The notes below the pieces were generated by a model, which was given only the letters and a program-made list of their open reading frames with translations, ran no database searches and was not told the DNA's origin. 64,000 nt of DNA from Ignelater luminosus. Its lineage: Eukaryota > Arthropoda > Insecta > Coleoptera > Elateridae. Positions 13,101 to 26,140 of this stretch are shown here, piece by piece (the first letter of the stretch is position 1; every line of letters begins with the position of its first letter). The DNA is taken from contig VTPC01000398.1 of the NCBI GenBank assembly GCA_011009095.1, positions 99,436 to 163,435 of the forward strand. The letters run 5' to 3'. Position numbers and translations under genes: made by a program.

Positions 13101-13680
13101 AGTTAGAAAGCACAGCCGGATCGATGTCTCTAGTGAATGGTTGAACAAGGAGGATTGTTCTTTATTTTTCTGTCGACAAGTTAAAATATATCGAAAACGC
13201 TTATATAAGAATTTACGTTTAATAAATAAAGATCTAAGGAACTTATGGCTTTCTATTCCTTATTACAAAATATAAATGCATTCAATATCTTGTTTCACCA
13301 AATATACAGCCAAAAGCATTTTTGTCAAGTTTGAACAAAAGGTCGTAGATTTATTATTAGCTGTGAAGTATATTGAAGTGATGCATATGTTACAGCCAAA
13401 TGATTATTTTAGGAATAGAAATAGCTTTTACCTGGACAAATATTATCTGCCTAGGCGAGTAGCTTCTTTTTCTTATTTAACAGATAATTCAGCAGGTAAA
13501 TACTATTAAACCAGACAGATAGTATCTGCCTAAATTCTTTTTAAACATTTTATATGAGTAAATAAAATTTATTTTATAAAATAGAAAATTAACCCAAAAA
13601 CGTCGACTGCGTGTCTCAGACCTCTCCTAAGGAAATAAAGCGTTCCTTGAGAATATTATTATAACTGAAGCTAATTATCT
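4171..13680. other. Long gene-poor A+T-rich stretch
   Basis: Only short chance open frames (60-80 codons, rich in F, I, L, K and N) occur here. No splice-bounded exon, transposon end or RNA gene could be supported. The one place worth noting is 8150-8500 on the + strand, where short segments recall the C-terminal part of a retroelement reverse transcriptase. See the findings. Confidence 0.55.
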
Positions 13681-13689
13681 ATGCGGGCA

Positions 13690-14430
13690 TTAAGTTACTC
13701 CAGGTTTGTACCATTTTTCTTATCAATTACAATATCTTCTAAATTCTTTTTGTCTAATGATCCTCTTTAAAATTTTGGAACAGTAACAGTTACACATTTG
13801 CCCATTTCTGTGTCTCCAAAAATAGTTCTGCTTCTCTTCGTCATAATTCGTTTTAAGTTGTTTCTCGTAAAATTCTTTTCGATTAGTTCTAGTATTTTCT
13901 CAAAACAACATTTCAAATAATTTGCACTATTTTGTCGTACTTCAAACAAACATGTGTATCCGTGCTATCGTTATTGCAAGCACATTATTCCACTTATAAG
14001 TTATTTTCAGTTATTATTTTGTCAAGAAAGAATGTGGGATAATCTTCTGATGATAAGATGGTATTTATGTATTTCTCTGTCACCGTACAATGTAACGCCC
14101 AGCTAACGGACTATTTTCTTTCAATCAAATTCTCAACGTTGTGTTCAATATCTTGATTCGACCTTTTCACTGAAACCTGGCTTTGAGGGTCTCTAGGTAG
14201 TCCATGTACGATTTTGTATTTTGACCACAACAAAACTAGTACCTTAATTACATTAGCAGTGAGTTCCTGTCTATTATTACTTTGCAAGATACATGGAATG
14301 CCATTTTCCCAACAACGTTTCGGTCAGATACTTTTTATCTCAAATAACTATTTACCTGCCACACGTACATCTCAAATAATTTTGTTCTTGGTTTCAAATG
14401 GCATATGATAACCCAATTGAAAATTAATTT
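13690..14430 (-). pseudogene. Relic of a KRAB-A domain-containing protein 2-like integrase transposon
   Basis: Read on the minus strand with several frame changes, this stretch matches the family in order. FETKNK and LFEI come first (about 14400-14330). Then come GIPCILQSNN, YKIVHGLPRDPQSQ and SVKRSNQDIE (about 14310-14130), which form the second half of the integrase core. The open segment 13949-13767 follows (NSANYLKCCFEKI, GKCVTVTVPKF, then RGSLDKKNLEDIVID in another frame), which resembles the C-terminal VPVP/DRG domain. The second catalytic Asp is replaced (QSNN for the usual QSDN), and the catalytic Glu is Lys (SVKR for SVER). This copy is dead by two catalytic changes and by frameshifts. 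The first catalytic Asp segment was not found. Confidence 0.72.
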
Positions 14431-15003
14431 AATTCTGTGTACTAGTGTACCAGTTTCATCATTATAAATAAACGTTTTAGACTCTGCTCCCCCAAGTTCA
14501 ATGTTCTCGATAATAAAACTTTTCACAAATTTAAGTTTCCAGACAGTAACACGTTTTAATACAATTTGAAATAGTTTTAAACGCGTACTAATCCCACTTG
14601 TCCTACGAAGAACTGAGTTGTAATATTACCAAACAATCATCCCAAATTATACGTTAGTCTCATATTAGCTAACTTACCTATAGCAAAACAATCAATCGCT
14701 GCGTCTAAACTTGAATTAAATAGTCCAAACTTTTCTGAATTGAACTTGAGCCGCCAAACGATAAAATGGATGCAATGCCAAATTTCATCAAAAAAGCATA
14801 CCTGCGGCATTTGTATTACATAGTTTAACTTAAAGTCTGTAATTCAAATTGTTTTAATTGTGTTCTTTCAGTAACATAATAGTAAAGAAAGGGAATCCAC
14901 CAAACTATTCATCTCTTTGCGATCACTGTTTCCTGAATGAGGTTTTGCTTTCTTTTCACATCCAGGTCAGCCACAACCTAAAAGTAATAGTGATTAATTT
15001 TTA
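14431..15003. other. Spacer between two integrase relics
   Basis: It may include decayed N-terminal sequence of the left relic and the extreme C-terminus of the right one. I could not align either with confidence. No terminal repeats were seen. Confidence 0.4.
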
Positions 15004-16440
15004 CTAGAATAATAATTGAACTTGAAATGTATTTGTTGACTTATGTATATTAAAACAATTCCATTCAAATTGTGTAACCCCTTGTCTAACATACACGATA
15101 ACCTGAAATCGATGTTGGTATGCGTACATTGATACCCCTTGACTAAGTGTGCCGTATTTCCTACCTAGTTTATAAAGGTTGTTTTCTGTTATCTCAGTCA
15201 CAGTGGCTAATAAATTTCTTTGACCACTGCTAGGTATTTGGAATTTGAAGAATTTAACATTTTCTTAGCTTGCTTTTCTGGATTGGATAGAGACATTTTT
15301 CTTTTTTTCTTTACATCGCTTATTCTATATTCGGATCCGGATTTCCATTATTTACAAGATTTTCAGGAACAGACGTTTCTGCCACACAAGTTGCAGTTGC
15401 AGACTTTTGAACTTCCTGGTTATGTGACACAATTGAACAGTCCACATTTATATTATTATTTTGAATTATAATTGGTTCTGTAGACTGCTCAGCCTTTTGA
15501 TTTTTAAAAAGCATTTCCAAGTCTTCTTCTGAATTTACATCTGCTAGAACTTCGTGTAATAAAAAGCTTTTTAAACCAATTTTCAACTTTGTACCGAACA
15601 TGGCCTCATATGGACTACAATTTATACCACTGTAATGTGCTCTGTTCTTCATTAGCTAAACACAACGTAAGCCTGCTGACCATTTGTTTGTTTTGTTGTC
15701 TTCTAACTACGCACTAAGCATGTTTGATTGGCCCTTTTTACTGATCCTTGACTTTGGGAATGTCTGGGTTTACCATGTAGCATTTTTAACTCAGTCCACA
15801 TGCTACAAAGCTCTTTGACAATATCGCTAACAAATTCTCGGCCATTGTCACTATGAAGTACAGTTGATGCACCGAATATTGTGAAAATATCTAAGAGTAC
15901 ATGCGCTATTTCTTCAGCTCTTTTGCTTGTAAGAGGTCGGAGTTGAACGAATTTGGTAAAATGGTCTTCGTAAACTAGTATAAATTTATAGCTACCATGG
16001 GCTTGCGATTGCATATCGATTAAATCGACTTGGCATCTTGTATTCATTTCTTTACTTGATAGTGGTTTTACTACCAAACCTTTCTTTGGAATATTGTGTT
16101 TTTTGACAGGTCATATATAAGTTTAGATAGATAACAATCATCTGTCTTGGATGTTTTTATACTTAGAATTTACTTCCTTTTCCATGGGGTTTCTACTACC
16201 GTGCCTGATGAAAATATGAACATCGTGCAATACTTCAAATATTTCTTCTGCGTGGACGTAGTACTTAATTACATTATCGTCTTTTACAGGAACAATCAAC
16301 TTTGCTGGTGTTTTTTTCGTCTGTTTATTTTTAAATCTTTTTACTTCTTGTATCATCTCCAAGTAGACTGTTCCTGTGGAAATGTGTGTATTTTGACCTT
16401 TTGTTGAGTTTAGTTTAGTCAATCGGTAGCGATTCCCCAT
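15004..16440 (-). pseudogene. KRAB-A domain-containing protein 2-like integrase, frameshifted
   Basis: It starts at the Met at 16440. The N-terminal part (16440-16138) includes RYRLTK, KLIVPVKDD and EEIFEVLHDVHI. The integrase core follows from about 16105 to 15703: IPKKGLVVKP, QVDLIDMQSQ (first Asp), YKFILVYEDHFTKF, LLDIFTIFGAS, HSDNGREF (second Asp), HGKPRHSQSQ and SVKRANQ. The usual catalytic Glu of SVERANQ is Lys here, so the enzyme would be inactive even if the frame were intact. MKNRAHYSGINCSPYEAMFG and a linker follow (15652-15320). The C-terminal part (about 15310-15004) continues in other frames (NPEKQAKKMLNSSN, TEITENNLYKLGRKYGTLSQ). Family members are integrase-core DNA transposon proteins of about 450-500 residues, and some are domesticated in animals. 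This copy has at least four frame breaks. Confidence 0.9.
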
Positions 16441-16584
16441 TGTTTAAATAAGAAATTAAAAACGAATTGTCATAAACAAACCACCTGCCGCACACAAAAC
16501 AATGTGAAAGCCTCAAAACAAACTACCGCCGCTGTCTAACTAACTAACTACTGTCACAGAAAAAAAAACTAAAAGTGAGCCGCT

Positions 16585-16815
16585 GATTTATTACATTGCC
16601 CGGAATCTGCTGTTTGCAGCACGCTGATTGGTTGCTGGAAAACGCATGATGTTTTTTAAATGTCGATTTATCATATAGCCCGGCCACAGCTTTACAGTTT
16701 TCATAATGCTCAGACCATCTGATAAATTGTAGAAATTTATTAAATGGCCCGCTCCAGCTGGGCAGTATTCATAATGACTGGGCACTATACATAATGCCCG
16801 AGATAATCGCTTAGT
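16585..16815. repeat. Cluster of GCCCG-containing subterminal repeats upstream of the integrase relic
   Basis: Four spaced copies of a short motif of the form TTATnA-cATnGCCCG are present (near 16592, 16668, 16738 and 16788). Inverted partners include TGGGCAGTATTCATAATG. The last pair forms a near palindrome, GGGCACTATACATAATGCCC. They lie 150-380 bases upstream of the start of the minus-strand integrase at 16440. That is where the 5' terminal and subterminal repeats of its transposon would be expected. No matching set was found on the other side, so the element looks truncated at its 3' end. Confidence 0.5.
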
Positions 16816-19055
16816 CTATAATATATATAATGACATCGATATCAGAAACAGCCTGTATGTATAGTGATATGAGACAAAAGAACTTTTTGATTTTGTTATT
16901 TGTTTTTCATTTGCCAAGCCAATTTTAACGACAACGACAATAATATAACTATTAATCAAAGGAATAGACTTGGCAAATTTATTTCATCACTAACGAAAAT
17001 AACGACAACAAGAAACAAACCTTCTTTTGGTAGCAGCAACATTAATTATAGAATTTAACATCAGTTAAACTGTCATGTTACTAATAGGAAATTCTCTTGG
17101 CCGTTATATTATACTAATAGATCCGCGAATTTGGATCCTAAATTTACCTACCTTGTTTGTAGGAACAGCGTACGCAGTCTCTAGGTGATTGTGAGTTCAA
17201 GCTACTTATCAGATTTGACGAATTTAATTAGTCAAAACAATTATTCCCATTGGGGTACAGCTCAGTTTGTTCTGTAATAATATTACTTCTAAGAGCATAC
17301 CCGATTATTATTGTACTGCAATAGATGTTACCCATACAGTTCAATTTAAATGCTGCTGGTTTTGTTATAACTGAATACAATCTTTTGCGAAATTTATTAT
17401 TTATTTCAGTTAGAAAAGGAAACAACAAAATTTTAAGTCTGCTTTACAGCAGAATGAATTCTACTTGGTTATTATAAAATAAACAATACAGCAGTAGATA
17501 TTTTGTGTTTATTTAAAAAATAATTTATTTAAGTACACAGGTGCTTAAAAACAGAGTTTAAGTCTGGAGTACTTCCAAGACCTTAAATACTTCTACCTAA
17601 AAGTAATTCGAAATTTGTCTCGGGCACTTTAATTAGTAGAAGGGTTTTCAGAATTCCCCATTAGCCATTAAATCTTTATCTCTCTTCAGACGAGTGTTTT
17701 TGATTTTATACAACCTTTTCCTAATGTATACACAAATTCCTGACTTAAACACGACATAAGTGACAGACTAGTCAAAGAATAATTAAATTATGCTTTATTT
17801 ATATATTATTTATTATTGTGATACGTGGAAACACTGAAAACTTCTGCGTCTAGAATTATTGTAAAATAAAAAATTTGGGCAATTTGCAAAAATTGAATCA
17901 AAATGTCAGTATGTCCTTTAACCTCCTGATTTGAAACTTAATAGACTAATAGCGTAAGACAAGAAGTCCCTTAATTCAACCAACCATCACTTATGCAAAC
18001 GGTCATCAAAGTCCTATAGTCCTACGTAGTCGAGCAAATCCCTAGCGGGTGTTAATAAGTTTACATGCAGCCAGAATCTTTACATAAATCAATATACCTA
18101 CTATTCATACGAATTTAATCGTAATATCATAAATGTAATAAAGAATAACATCTCAAATGAAATTATTGAAAAGGTAGAACGAAGCATTAAAAATGAAGAT
18201 CGATAGGCATACTGCTACCAACATATGAGAAAAGTCATCTTTCACGTTCCATCATCATAGATTATTAAGGTATACCTTGTCAACGAAGAAAGAATTTTAA
18301 GTTTTAGATCAAAAGAGCTGTCTCTCAATTTCATTTTCAATTTTCAGTAACACAACTTGTAAGATAAAAAAATGTTTTTTAAAAAATTCTACATCTCCAG
18401 ATCGAGAAAACACTCGTTTTCATTTTCCGGGGTAACGAACCATTCAAATGGTTACATTAAAAAACACGGAGTTTAACGAGCTAATCTAATGTTAGACAAG
18501 ATTGCCGTCAGGCTGTCACATGAGAAATTACCTACCTGCAGATATTTAACTAAATTTTATTTTAAATCAAAACCGTTTTCCTTTTTTGCGCTATGAGAAA
18601 GATCCTTTATTTACATTTAAACATAACCTAGTCATACTGTTTTAATTTTCTGCATGGAAAACTAAATTTATTTTAAATGTTGGGATTAATTTAGTTATAT
18701 AGGTTTTATGTGACGTTTAATTTTATTCCCAGCATTGCACTAGTTTTTACTTAATTAAAATTATTTCAAAACTGTATTGCATTTGATAAACTAAAACGGG
18801 ATGATTTAATTATGAATCAATATACGGGAGACCAATAATTCATTATAATGGAATGATGTATTGTTTTCATTGTCAATTCGTGTAATATTGAGTGTAAAGA
18901 GTTAACCTTAAAATCAAATACCAACTACAATTTTTAGAGCAAATAGTTTTGTCGCTAAAGACTAACTTATTAATTTCAAGTTAAGCTATAAACTTTTTAT
19001 TAAAAAAGTTAATTTGGCAAATTGTCATTTACCTTACATATTAGTTATTATTAAA
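16816..19055. other. A+T-rich stretch without recognised genes
   Basis: The only structure noted is a 10-base inverted repeat (ATTTGCCAAG near 16910, CTTGGCAAAT near 16970) with short ACGACAA repeats beside it. It might mark the true end of the integrase element, but this is weak. Confidence 0.5.
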
Positions 19056-19435
19056 GGTCAAGTAAAGATTTACATTTAAAGATAACGTGGTAAGGAGTTG
19101 TGCAATTTTGTTAACGTCAGAAGCCATTGACGTACGAGTTATTTTGTCTTAGAGTTTATACACTTTTAAGTTTTAAATAATTCTCGTATGGTATATTATT
19201 GTAATTACGAGAGAAAATCCCCGCGTCATTAGTTTATGATGCAAGTGCCAATACTTTATTGGGTGCGTTTATACATTTATTTTTGTCTAACATGTATCAA
19301 TGCGCCGAGTAAAAAATGTCGTAACTTGCAGTACAAATTAGTGACGCGGTAATCTTCTCTCGTGATTAGAAGAGTAGATCGTACGTCAATGCTCATGACG
19401 TCAACAATTCTTTAGAATTAAACTTTCACTTGGTC
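19056..19435. mobile_element. MITE with long terminal inverted repeats
   Basis: The 380 bp element begins GGTCAAGTAAAG and ends in the inverse form (CTTTCACTTGGTC). The arms (19056-19249 and 19319-19435) match over several blocks: GTTAACGTCAGAAG / GTTGACGTCATGAG, CATTGACGTACGA, ACGAGAGA, and CGCGTCATTAGTTT / CGCGTCACTAATTT. The arms differ in length because the left one carries small insertions. It has no coding capacity. The mismatches indicate an old, inactive copy. The family is not recognised, and no certain target-site duplication is visible. Confidence 0.78.
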
Positions 19436-22400
19436 ATGTACATGGTTTACTTATTAATATCTCAAAGTCACTTGCTATTTTATATACACCAGACTTCTTA
19501 TACAGACTATACAATATGATAGCGTTAAGTTCGGCATATCCGAAGAGCTCTTGGAAGCAGTCGATTCTTTAACTGTAAGATAGACCTGATTTTTAAATGA
19601 CAGAAACCTGTATCCACTTCATCGTCTTCCTTGCTATATGTAAGCTGATGGCTTAGGTTCAAGATAGCAGGGTTTAGTAGATTCTTGCTGTGTCTGTGGA
19701 AGTATTATAGCAATATAGTGCGAGCTAATGGTCGGTCAATATGTAAAGAATTTGCAGAAAAACCCAAAGTTAACAATTCAAATTGGTTTTAAATACCCTT
19801 ATTACCTAATTTGAAAAGTGTAATCTCCTTCGACGAACCATAAACTGTATCTTTGATATAACAGTCGCACACTTGCATTAATAACATTTTACTGTTTCCT
19901 GTACACTTTAGTAAGATATTTGATGACATCTAGAGTTTTCCTACAGTAGTTGCTAGTTTATTTGACAAGATAAACGACGATCAAAAATAAGGCCAAAAAA
20001 CGAGTTTTTCCAATGAGATTGAAAGTTTCAGTGCCCGGTTGCAGCTGAGGATTTGCGTGCCACGTTGGCTTTCTGCAAAAATGCAACTGAAATTTGTGAA
20101 TAAATATAATTTGCTCTGTGTGTCGTCGTTTAGGTATTGGCAAACGTAAACCTTGTGTCGGCACGACCAATATTTTTGTGGTAGTTATCGAGAACAACAA
20201 CATAACACTAATTGAGGATTTTCCTAGGATTCCATTCTCAAAAGAGAAGATTTTGGAAAAACGTTTCCTAATATACAACAAGTTTTGGCATATCACGTGA
20301 CGCTGTGCCGTACGCTTTGAATAGGTCTACAAGAATGGTTACCACGTGATGTTATCTAAGAAATACAGCTCTAGCTGGATAGAACGTCAATAGTAGAACA
20401 GTTTTTTCGAAAGACCAATTGTACATTGCTCAGACCGTAATTAGCAACCTTTCTAGTACTCTAATTGTTGAAATGTCAGAGATATTAGATTGCAATTACT
20501 TACACATCCGTTTTGTTTTAATTTTCTTTTTTTTTTAAAAACTGAATCGCAACTGAATCATTTCAAACATAACCGTCTACTCTAAACGAAGAACGAAGTA
20601 AGAAATGTTTTTAGGGAATTACAATGAAATTTACAATAAAGTGGCACGTTGTAGTCTAATGAATGCCGAGAGTTGCAATTCAATAGACACACAAGTCGAT
20701 TTCTTGATTGTTATAAGTTTTCAAAATACATGTGACCCTTACTAATAGCATCAGATTGCTCTGCAAGAGAATTAACACATTTGTTGAAAGTAGACGGAAT
20801 TCTTTCTTCGTGATTCATTGGCAATTACCCCGCATTTTATTCCTGATGGTACAGGTGTTTCCTCAGTTCCCTTTGAAAGGGATGTCATTTCACATAGGCA
20901 AGACATATTTTACCACGAATCTTTTTTAGATTGCTACAATGTTTTTCACATTTTTAATTTGAGTTGCTTTTTTATTTTATTAAATTCTTGGTCGCAGCGT
21001 TAGATCTATAAAATGAACGAAAGTCTCGTTTTTCTAAGATACATATGCCTGGTTTTGTCATTTTCCATTTACAATAATTGTAGATTTCCGGGACTGTTAA
21101 TGAAATTGATATTATTGGGGAAAGTATTGTTACCGAGTTAATTCAGCAAAAACAGTCACTCTAAATAACAGGTTAACTCTGGAGAGCAAGCATAAGATCT
21201 ATGGTGGTAAATTTGCTATTTCCTGTATCAAGATAAGTTTTGCCATCGTTATTTAAGCTAAATGTTAAGCTAAGTTCTTGAGATAAACGTGGAATAAGTT
21301 TAACCAAGTAGAGCTTCAAAATCCTGCACAGATCACAGATTTCCAGGTAGATATTATGCAACATAATGTTACAATAAAGTAGAAATTTGAATGGAGCTAG
21401 AGTTTCTCAAGCTAGCTCCCTATACGAATGAAAGTACTCACATTAATGGTTTGCACTAGTAACTATCTTTGAAAAACTCTTCCTCCAGATAAAGGATAAT
21501 GAGACAATCTAGATTTATCTGTAAGATATGAGATTTTCTCATGTCAATTCACTAATCGAATGTACTCGGTTGCTTTTTATATAACAAGCATGAGCTTAAT
21601 AATTACATTCACCGGCCTAGTGATGGTCTTAACATAGAGGTCTATACTTTCACATGGAACAAAAAGAACGCAAAGTGCGCTTTTTTTATTTAAATGTTTT
21701 TATGTTTCAGGTTTTAGAGACATGGAATACTGTATTCTGCATAAGTATAAGTGACAATTTCCGCTTTTACAGTTTTTACGTTTTTTTCTTTCATAACAAA
21801 GATTTAATTAATATGTGCTACGACGAATAGAAACCTCTGAAAAGGTAGAATTGACGTAGAGGAGCAACCAAAGTTAGTTTTTATTACATTCGACGTAAAT
21901 CCAAACGTCCCTCGTATAATTTATGTTTCTTATAGTATGGTAGATACTATATATCAAGAATAGTAAGAATATTACAATAGATATAAATATCAAATGCATA
22001 CTTAGTGTTTTTTCTTTTGGTTAGATAGTCATAACAATCTTTACAAACAAAACTCCCATTTTCAAGTATACTATACATAGATCTTCTTAAAGAAAGATTT
22101 AAAGAAAATTTTATAGTAAACTAATATATGTATGTAGAAATCGGGTAGCATAGTAAATAAATTGTGTACTTAATTAAAAGTATCAATTTCAGCTTCAGGT
22201 TTTTAATTTTACTTGTCAAAATCAAACGGTCTGATGAAATTTAAATTTTTAATTTGAGGGAATTGAACTTCAGAACTACCATCATACATAATAAGTTATT
22301 TAATTAGTATCAGAAAAAACATGAATTTCGTCTTAATAAAATTCGTGTTGTAACAGTTACTTAACTGTGTATTCTTTAGTTTCATTTAATGGAAAACAGA

Positions 22401-25400
22401 TCTTTTTCATTACACTGTTTTTAGGTTATATTTTCAGGGTTACTCTCATCGATTCGTCTGTATAAATATCACCTTCTTGTTATTTGAGATACTGCCGAAT
22501 ATTACTTTTTTATTTATCTCTTTTTATTATTAGACACAATAACTTTGTAATATTTTCGCATTCAACAAAATTCCTACGTTCTTTAAGATATATATCTATA
22601 ATTTGTGTACTTGCCAAATCTAATTTTAACAAAAACACTAAAATAACAAAATGTGTTTGATATTCTGAATTCCTATTTTTTGCCTCGCTACATTTTTATT
22701 GTTTTTAGTTTTTTCTCTACAGCATAAGTTTTAGATTTATAGGAAATTTGATATTATACATAGATATACGCGATGCTGTTTAATATAGTTATTAAAATAA
22801 AATAAGCAAACTTGAAACATCTCACATGCTAAAAAAAAGAATAAGTTACATACTACAAGTAGTACAACTTAAACTCAAAGTTTGATATTCAAAACCGTTA
22901 TATCACGTCTTAAGTTAGTTACATCATCCGACCCCTATGTAAACTCCATTAGCAAGATAATTAAGACAATAATGTCAGGTAATCTAAGACGTACAGTCCA
23001 AATTATTGGATTACTTATTATTGTACTATGTAAACTTACGATAATACTAATTTTGTGAAATAAAATGTTGACAAGCTTGTACCTTATTAAAATAATTAAG
23101 AGGAACTGAACTAAATTTCACAAAAGGTAATTAAATATAGATATTGCAAGTATAATTGAAATAATTGAATTGAAGTATATCCGTGATAATCTAGCATTGC
23201 ATTTATTAATTATTATGACAGGGGAATTGAATTTCTGTAATTTTCATATTTAAACACGTGTAAACGAACAAATTGTTGTTTACGTCGAACTGAAATAACT
23301 ACGAAGTAGGTAGGCACAAGCAGTACATTTAATTAGGAAGCAAACAAGTTAAAATGTTAGATATTCCACTTCTACACTCTTTTTTAAATTTTATTATTTT
23401 TTTAAGATATCAATCTACAGATTTACTCCAATTATAAATTATTAAATTTTATGTCTATGTATCTATTCTATTTGTAATATCCTGCAAGACGATCTTTGTA
23501 CTTTCTTTTCCTCTAACTGATTGCTTAAAGACTTTAGATATGGGTATAATCAAGTCAATCAAAACTGTAAGTTTTACAGTCACTTTTTATTGTTTGCCTG
23601 ACTGTTCCCATAAGACAAAAGCAAATTCGATCTGCTAAGTATTCCTTCACATCAAGATCTCTCTTAGATGTGTAGAAAAATAATCTAATATTTAAATTAC
23701 TGACCAGTATGAAACAAATTTGATTCACTCAGTAAATTTGGTGAGGAGGTTTATTCTTTCCCAAATGTGGCACTAAACAATTCTTGATTAATAAGTCAGT
23801 TGTCCGGTCGTCTTTTCTTAAGATAATAACGAACAAATGGAATGCTAGAATTGTTTTCAATTTACCACGTAATTCCTTTTTGGTATCCTTTTTAACAAAA
23901 ATCCTGTGTGATATAACTCTCTTTTTTCGATAGTGCCCAGACGATGCGATACAAGAAATTAACTTAGGATCTTTTAAGATTTCAAACTTTGTAGAATTCA
24001 TTGGTATGCAGATTATCACAATTCTTTGTTACAGGTTATCAAGTAAGATCTTTGTGAACAAAGTGTTGTTAGTTAACGAAACTGTTATATCAAGGATAAC
24101 ATCCATATTGACTACCTAATGTGTCATTAACTAAAACCAAACAACTTCGAACCTGTAATAGAGCTTAACAATAACCGAATCATATAAGTTTTTTTTAAAA
24201 CTCTAAAGCTCAATATAAAATTAAGTTATAATTTTCCTTAAATCATGCAAATATGGAAATGACCCGTAATAAATAGTTAAACTATTGCACCACTATACTA
24301 AAGACACTGAAACCCCAAAACCTGTCTTTTTTTGTAGATACAACGTATGTTATTAGAAGAGCAGGATAACAAGAAGGCTAAACCTGGTACAGCAATTTTT
24401 TGATCATTTTTTTCTGTTTGCTTCCTAATCGTGCTATATTTCACATCCATTGATAGGCGTCCGTAGGTGTTCAAAATAACTATAGTAAAGATTGTTACAC
24501 TACTAAGCTCATTTCACCTTATATCGTTTTGATTAGTTACTATACCTTGTTTAACAAAAGATTGCCGTGAGTTTGTATAATATACTTAACAAAGCAAAAT
24601 AGGTGCTATAAAGTAAACTTGAAATATACAATAGCAACTAAAGTTTGAAGTTAAATTTATTTTAAAAAAGAACTATACTTAATCCTTCCATCTACTACAA
24701 TGACAGTGTAGATGCTGGAACAAAACTCATCGATAATGCACTAAAGAATATCATCTTTCATGGCGTCACTTTCTCTGGATATGATATTTTTGAGATCCTA
24801 AGGTATTCTGGGTGCACCATAGAGCATTCTGTCGATCAGATAATCAAATATAAAATCATATATAGGTGTTGACGTCTCGTAGAGTAGCCAATCAATGCCA
24901 TGTCCAGTGAACTTTAAGAATTCACAACAATGACCCGATCTTGAAATATTTCTTGAGGTCAAACAAGGATTTCAGCAGTATGGTGTGAACATGTTTTCTT
25001 TTACATAAACCAGTAGTTTCAAAATCGTACTCTAGTAATTGCCTGTAACTCTAAGCTATAATGATGCTCTCTACAGAAATTGGCTGTGTAATACCACCTA
25101 GGCCAATGGCATATTAAAGAGTAACTATCTGTGAATAAAGTGGTGGAGTAACTTAAAAATGTGAGTCACAGTGATGATACAAATAAATCTTTTTATTGGC
25201 CTAGTTTAAATTGGAGTTAATCAATGAATGAAATGAGAACAGTTCTGAAAATACTAACCTTTTCCTACGACAATATACTAAGTAAAATATTTTAAAGTAG
25301 AGGAAAGCTTTTTAACACCTTTTTTGCGCCACCCAGTAGGAAATCTGTAGTTTCAGGCTGGTGGTTGAAATTCAAAATCTTGAATTTGATAGCTTAGGAT

Positions 25401-26140
25401 GAATACCTACCTGAATAGACGGTTCTTGTTTGTGATGAAACCATTACAAGCTTACCCGAAGCCGGGTTTATTCACTACTTACATTTGTTAATAATATCAT
25501 AGATAGTTTTCAACAATGAAAAACGTTAGATAGTGGCGACCTCTGGTCTAATACCTACATAGTCATTTCTACTTTACTTAATGTCTCTTTGTCTTTCTTT
25601 TTTATAAATTCGAGGTTTATTGGATGTGGGATGTGGATGTTAACATCAGAGTTTCTTAAAGTTAATGATAACAGCTTTACCTTATTGCTTTTCTAGGATT
25701 TTATAAATCAACATATTTTTTCTTTTTTTTGCATATTTTTCTTTAGATAGTATGGACCTTTCTTTTATTTTAAGGTTTTTGTTTCTATTTACAAGTACCA
25801 CACAGGCTTTGTATCTTTAATAGATTTAACAGTTTGTCTTGCAACCAACAGATTTGCCAATGCCAATTGGCAAAATAGACAACTTTTGAAAAACGATATT
25901 GTAGTTATCTCATTCAATCTCATACTCTCTGTAGTTAGCATATACTAAATTGCATAGAAAACCATTAAACCGTTGTTTGAGACAAAATTACATTTTGGAT
26001 TGCTTAGTTATAAGACAAAGGTCGTGAAAGTCACTGAGAAGCAACGTTGTGGTTACTGTAAACATTTGAGTTAAATATCAAGCATAGTTGAAAATAAATT
26101 AAAGTTTAAAGACTTTCAAACAAGTAAATAATAGAGGAAG
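19436..26140. other. Gene-poor stretch with one unexplained open region
   Basis: Most of it is stop-rich A+T sequence. The exception is 20100-20395 on the + strand, where an open frame reads GIGKRKPCVGTTNIFVVVIE and runs to FLIYNKFWHIT. After one stop it continues with RCAVRFE and VYKNGYHVMLSKKYSS. This looks like a decayed transposon or gene fragment that I cannot name. A minus-strand frame of 112 codons overlaps it (20296-19958) and is probably its shadow. Nothing else is supportable. Confidence 0.5.

Noticed and set aside
13428..13540. Repeated TTATCTGCC / TTTACCTG words
   Set aside because: Too short and irregular to define an element.
15220..15471. 83-codon + strand frame
   Set aside because: Overlaps the integrase linker and C-terminus, which reads better on the minus strand.
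16147..16407. 86-codon + strand frame
   Set aside because: Shadow of the integrase N-terminal segment on the minus strand.
16591..16785. 64-codon minus-strand frame
   Set aside because: It translates the GCCCG repeat cluster, not a gene.
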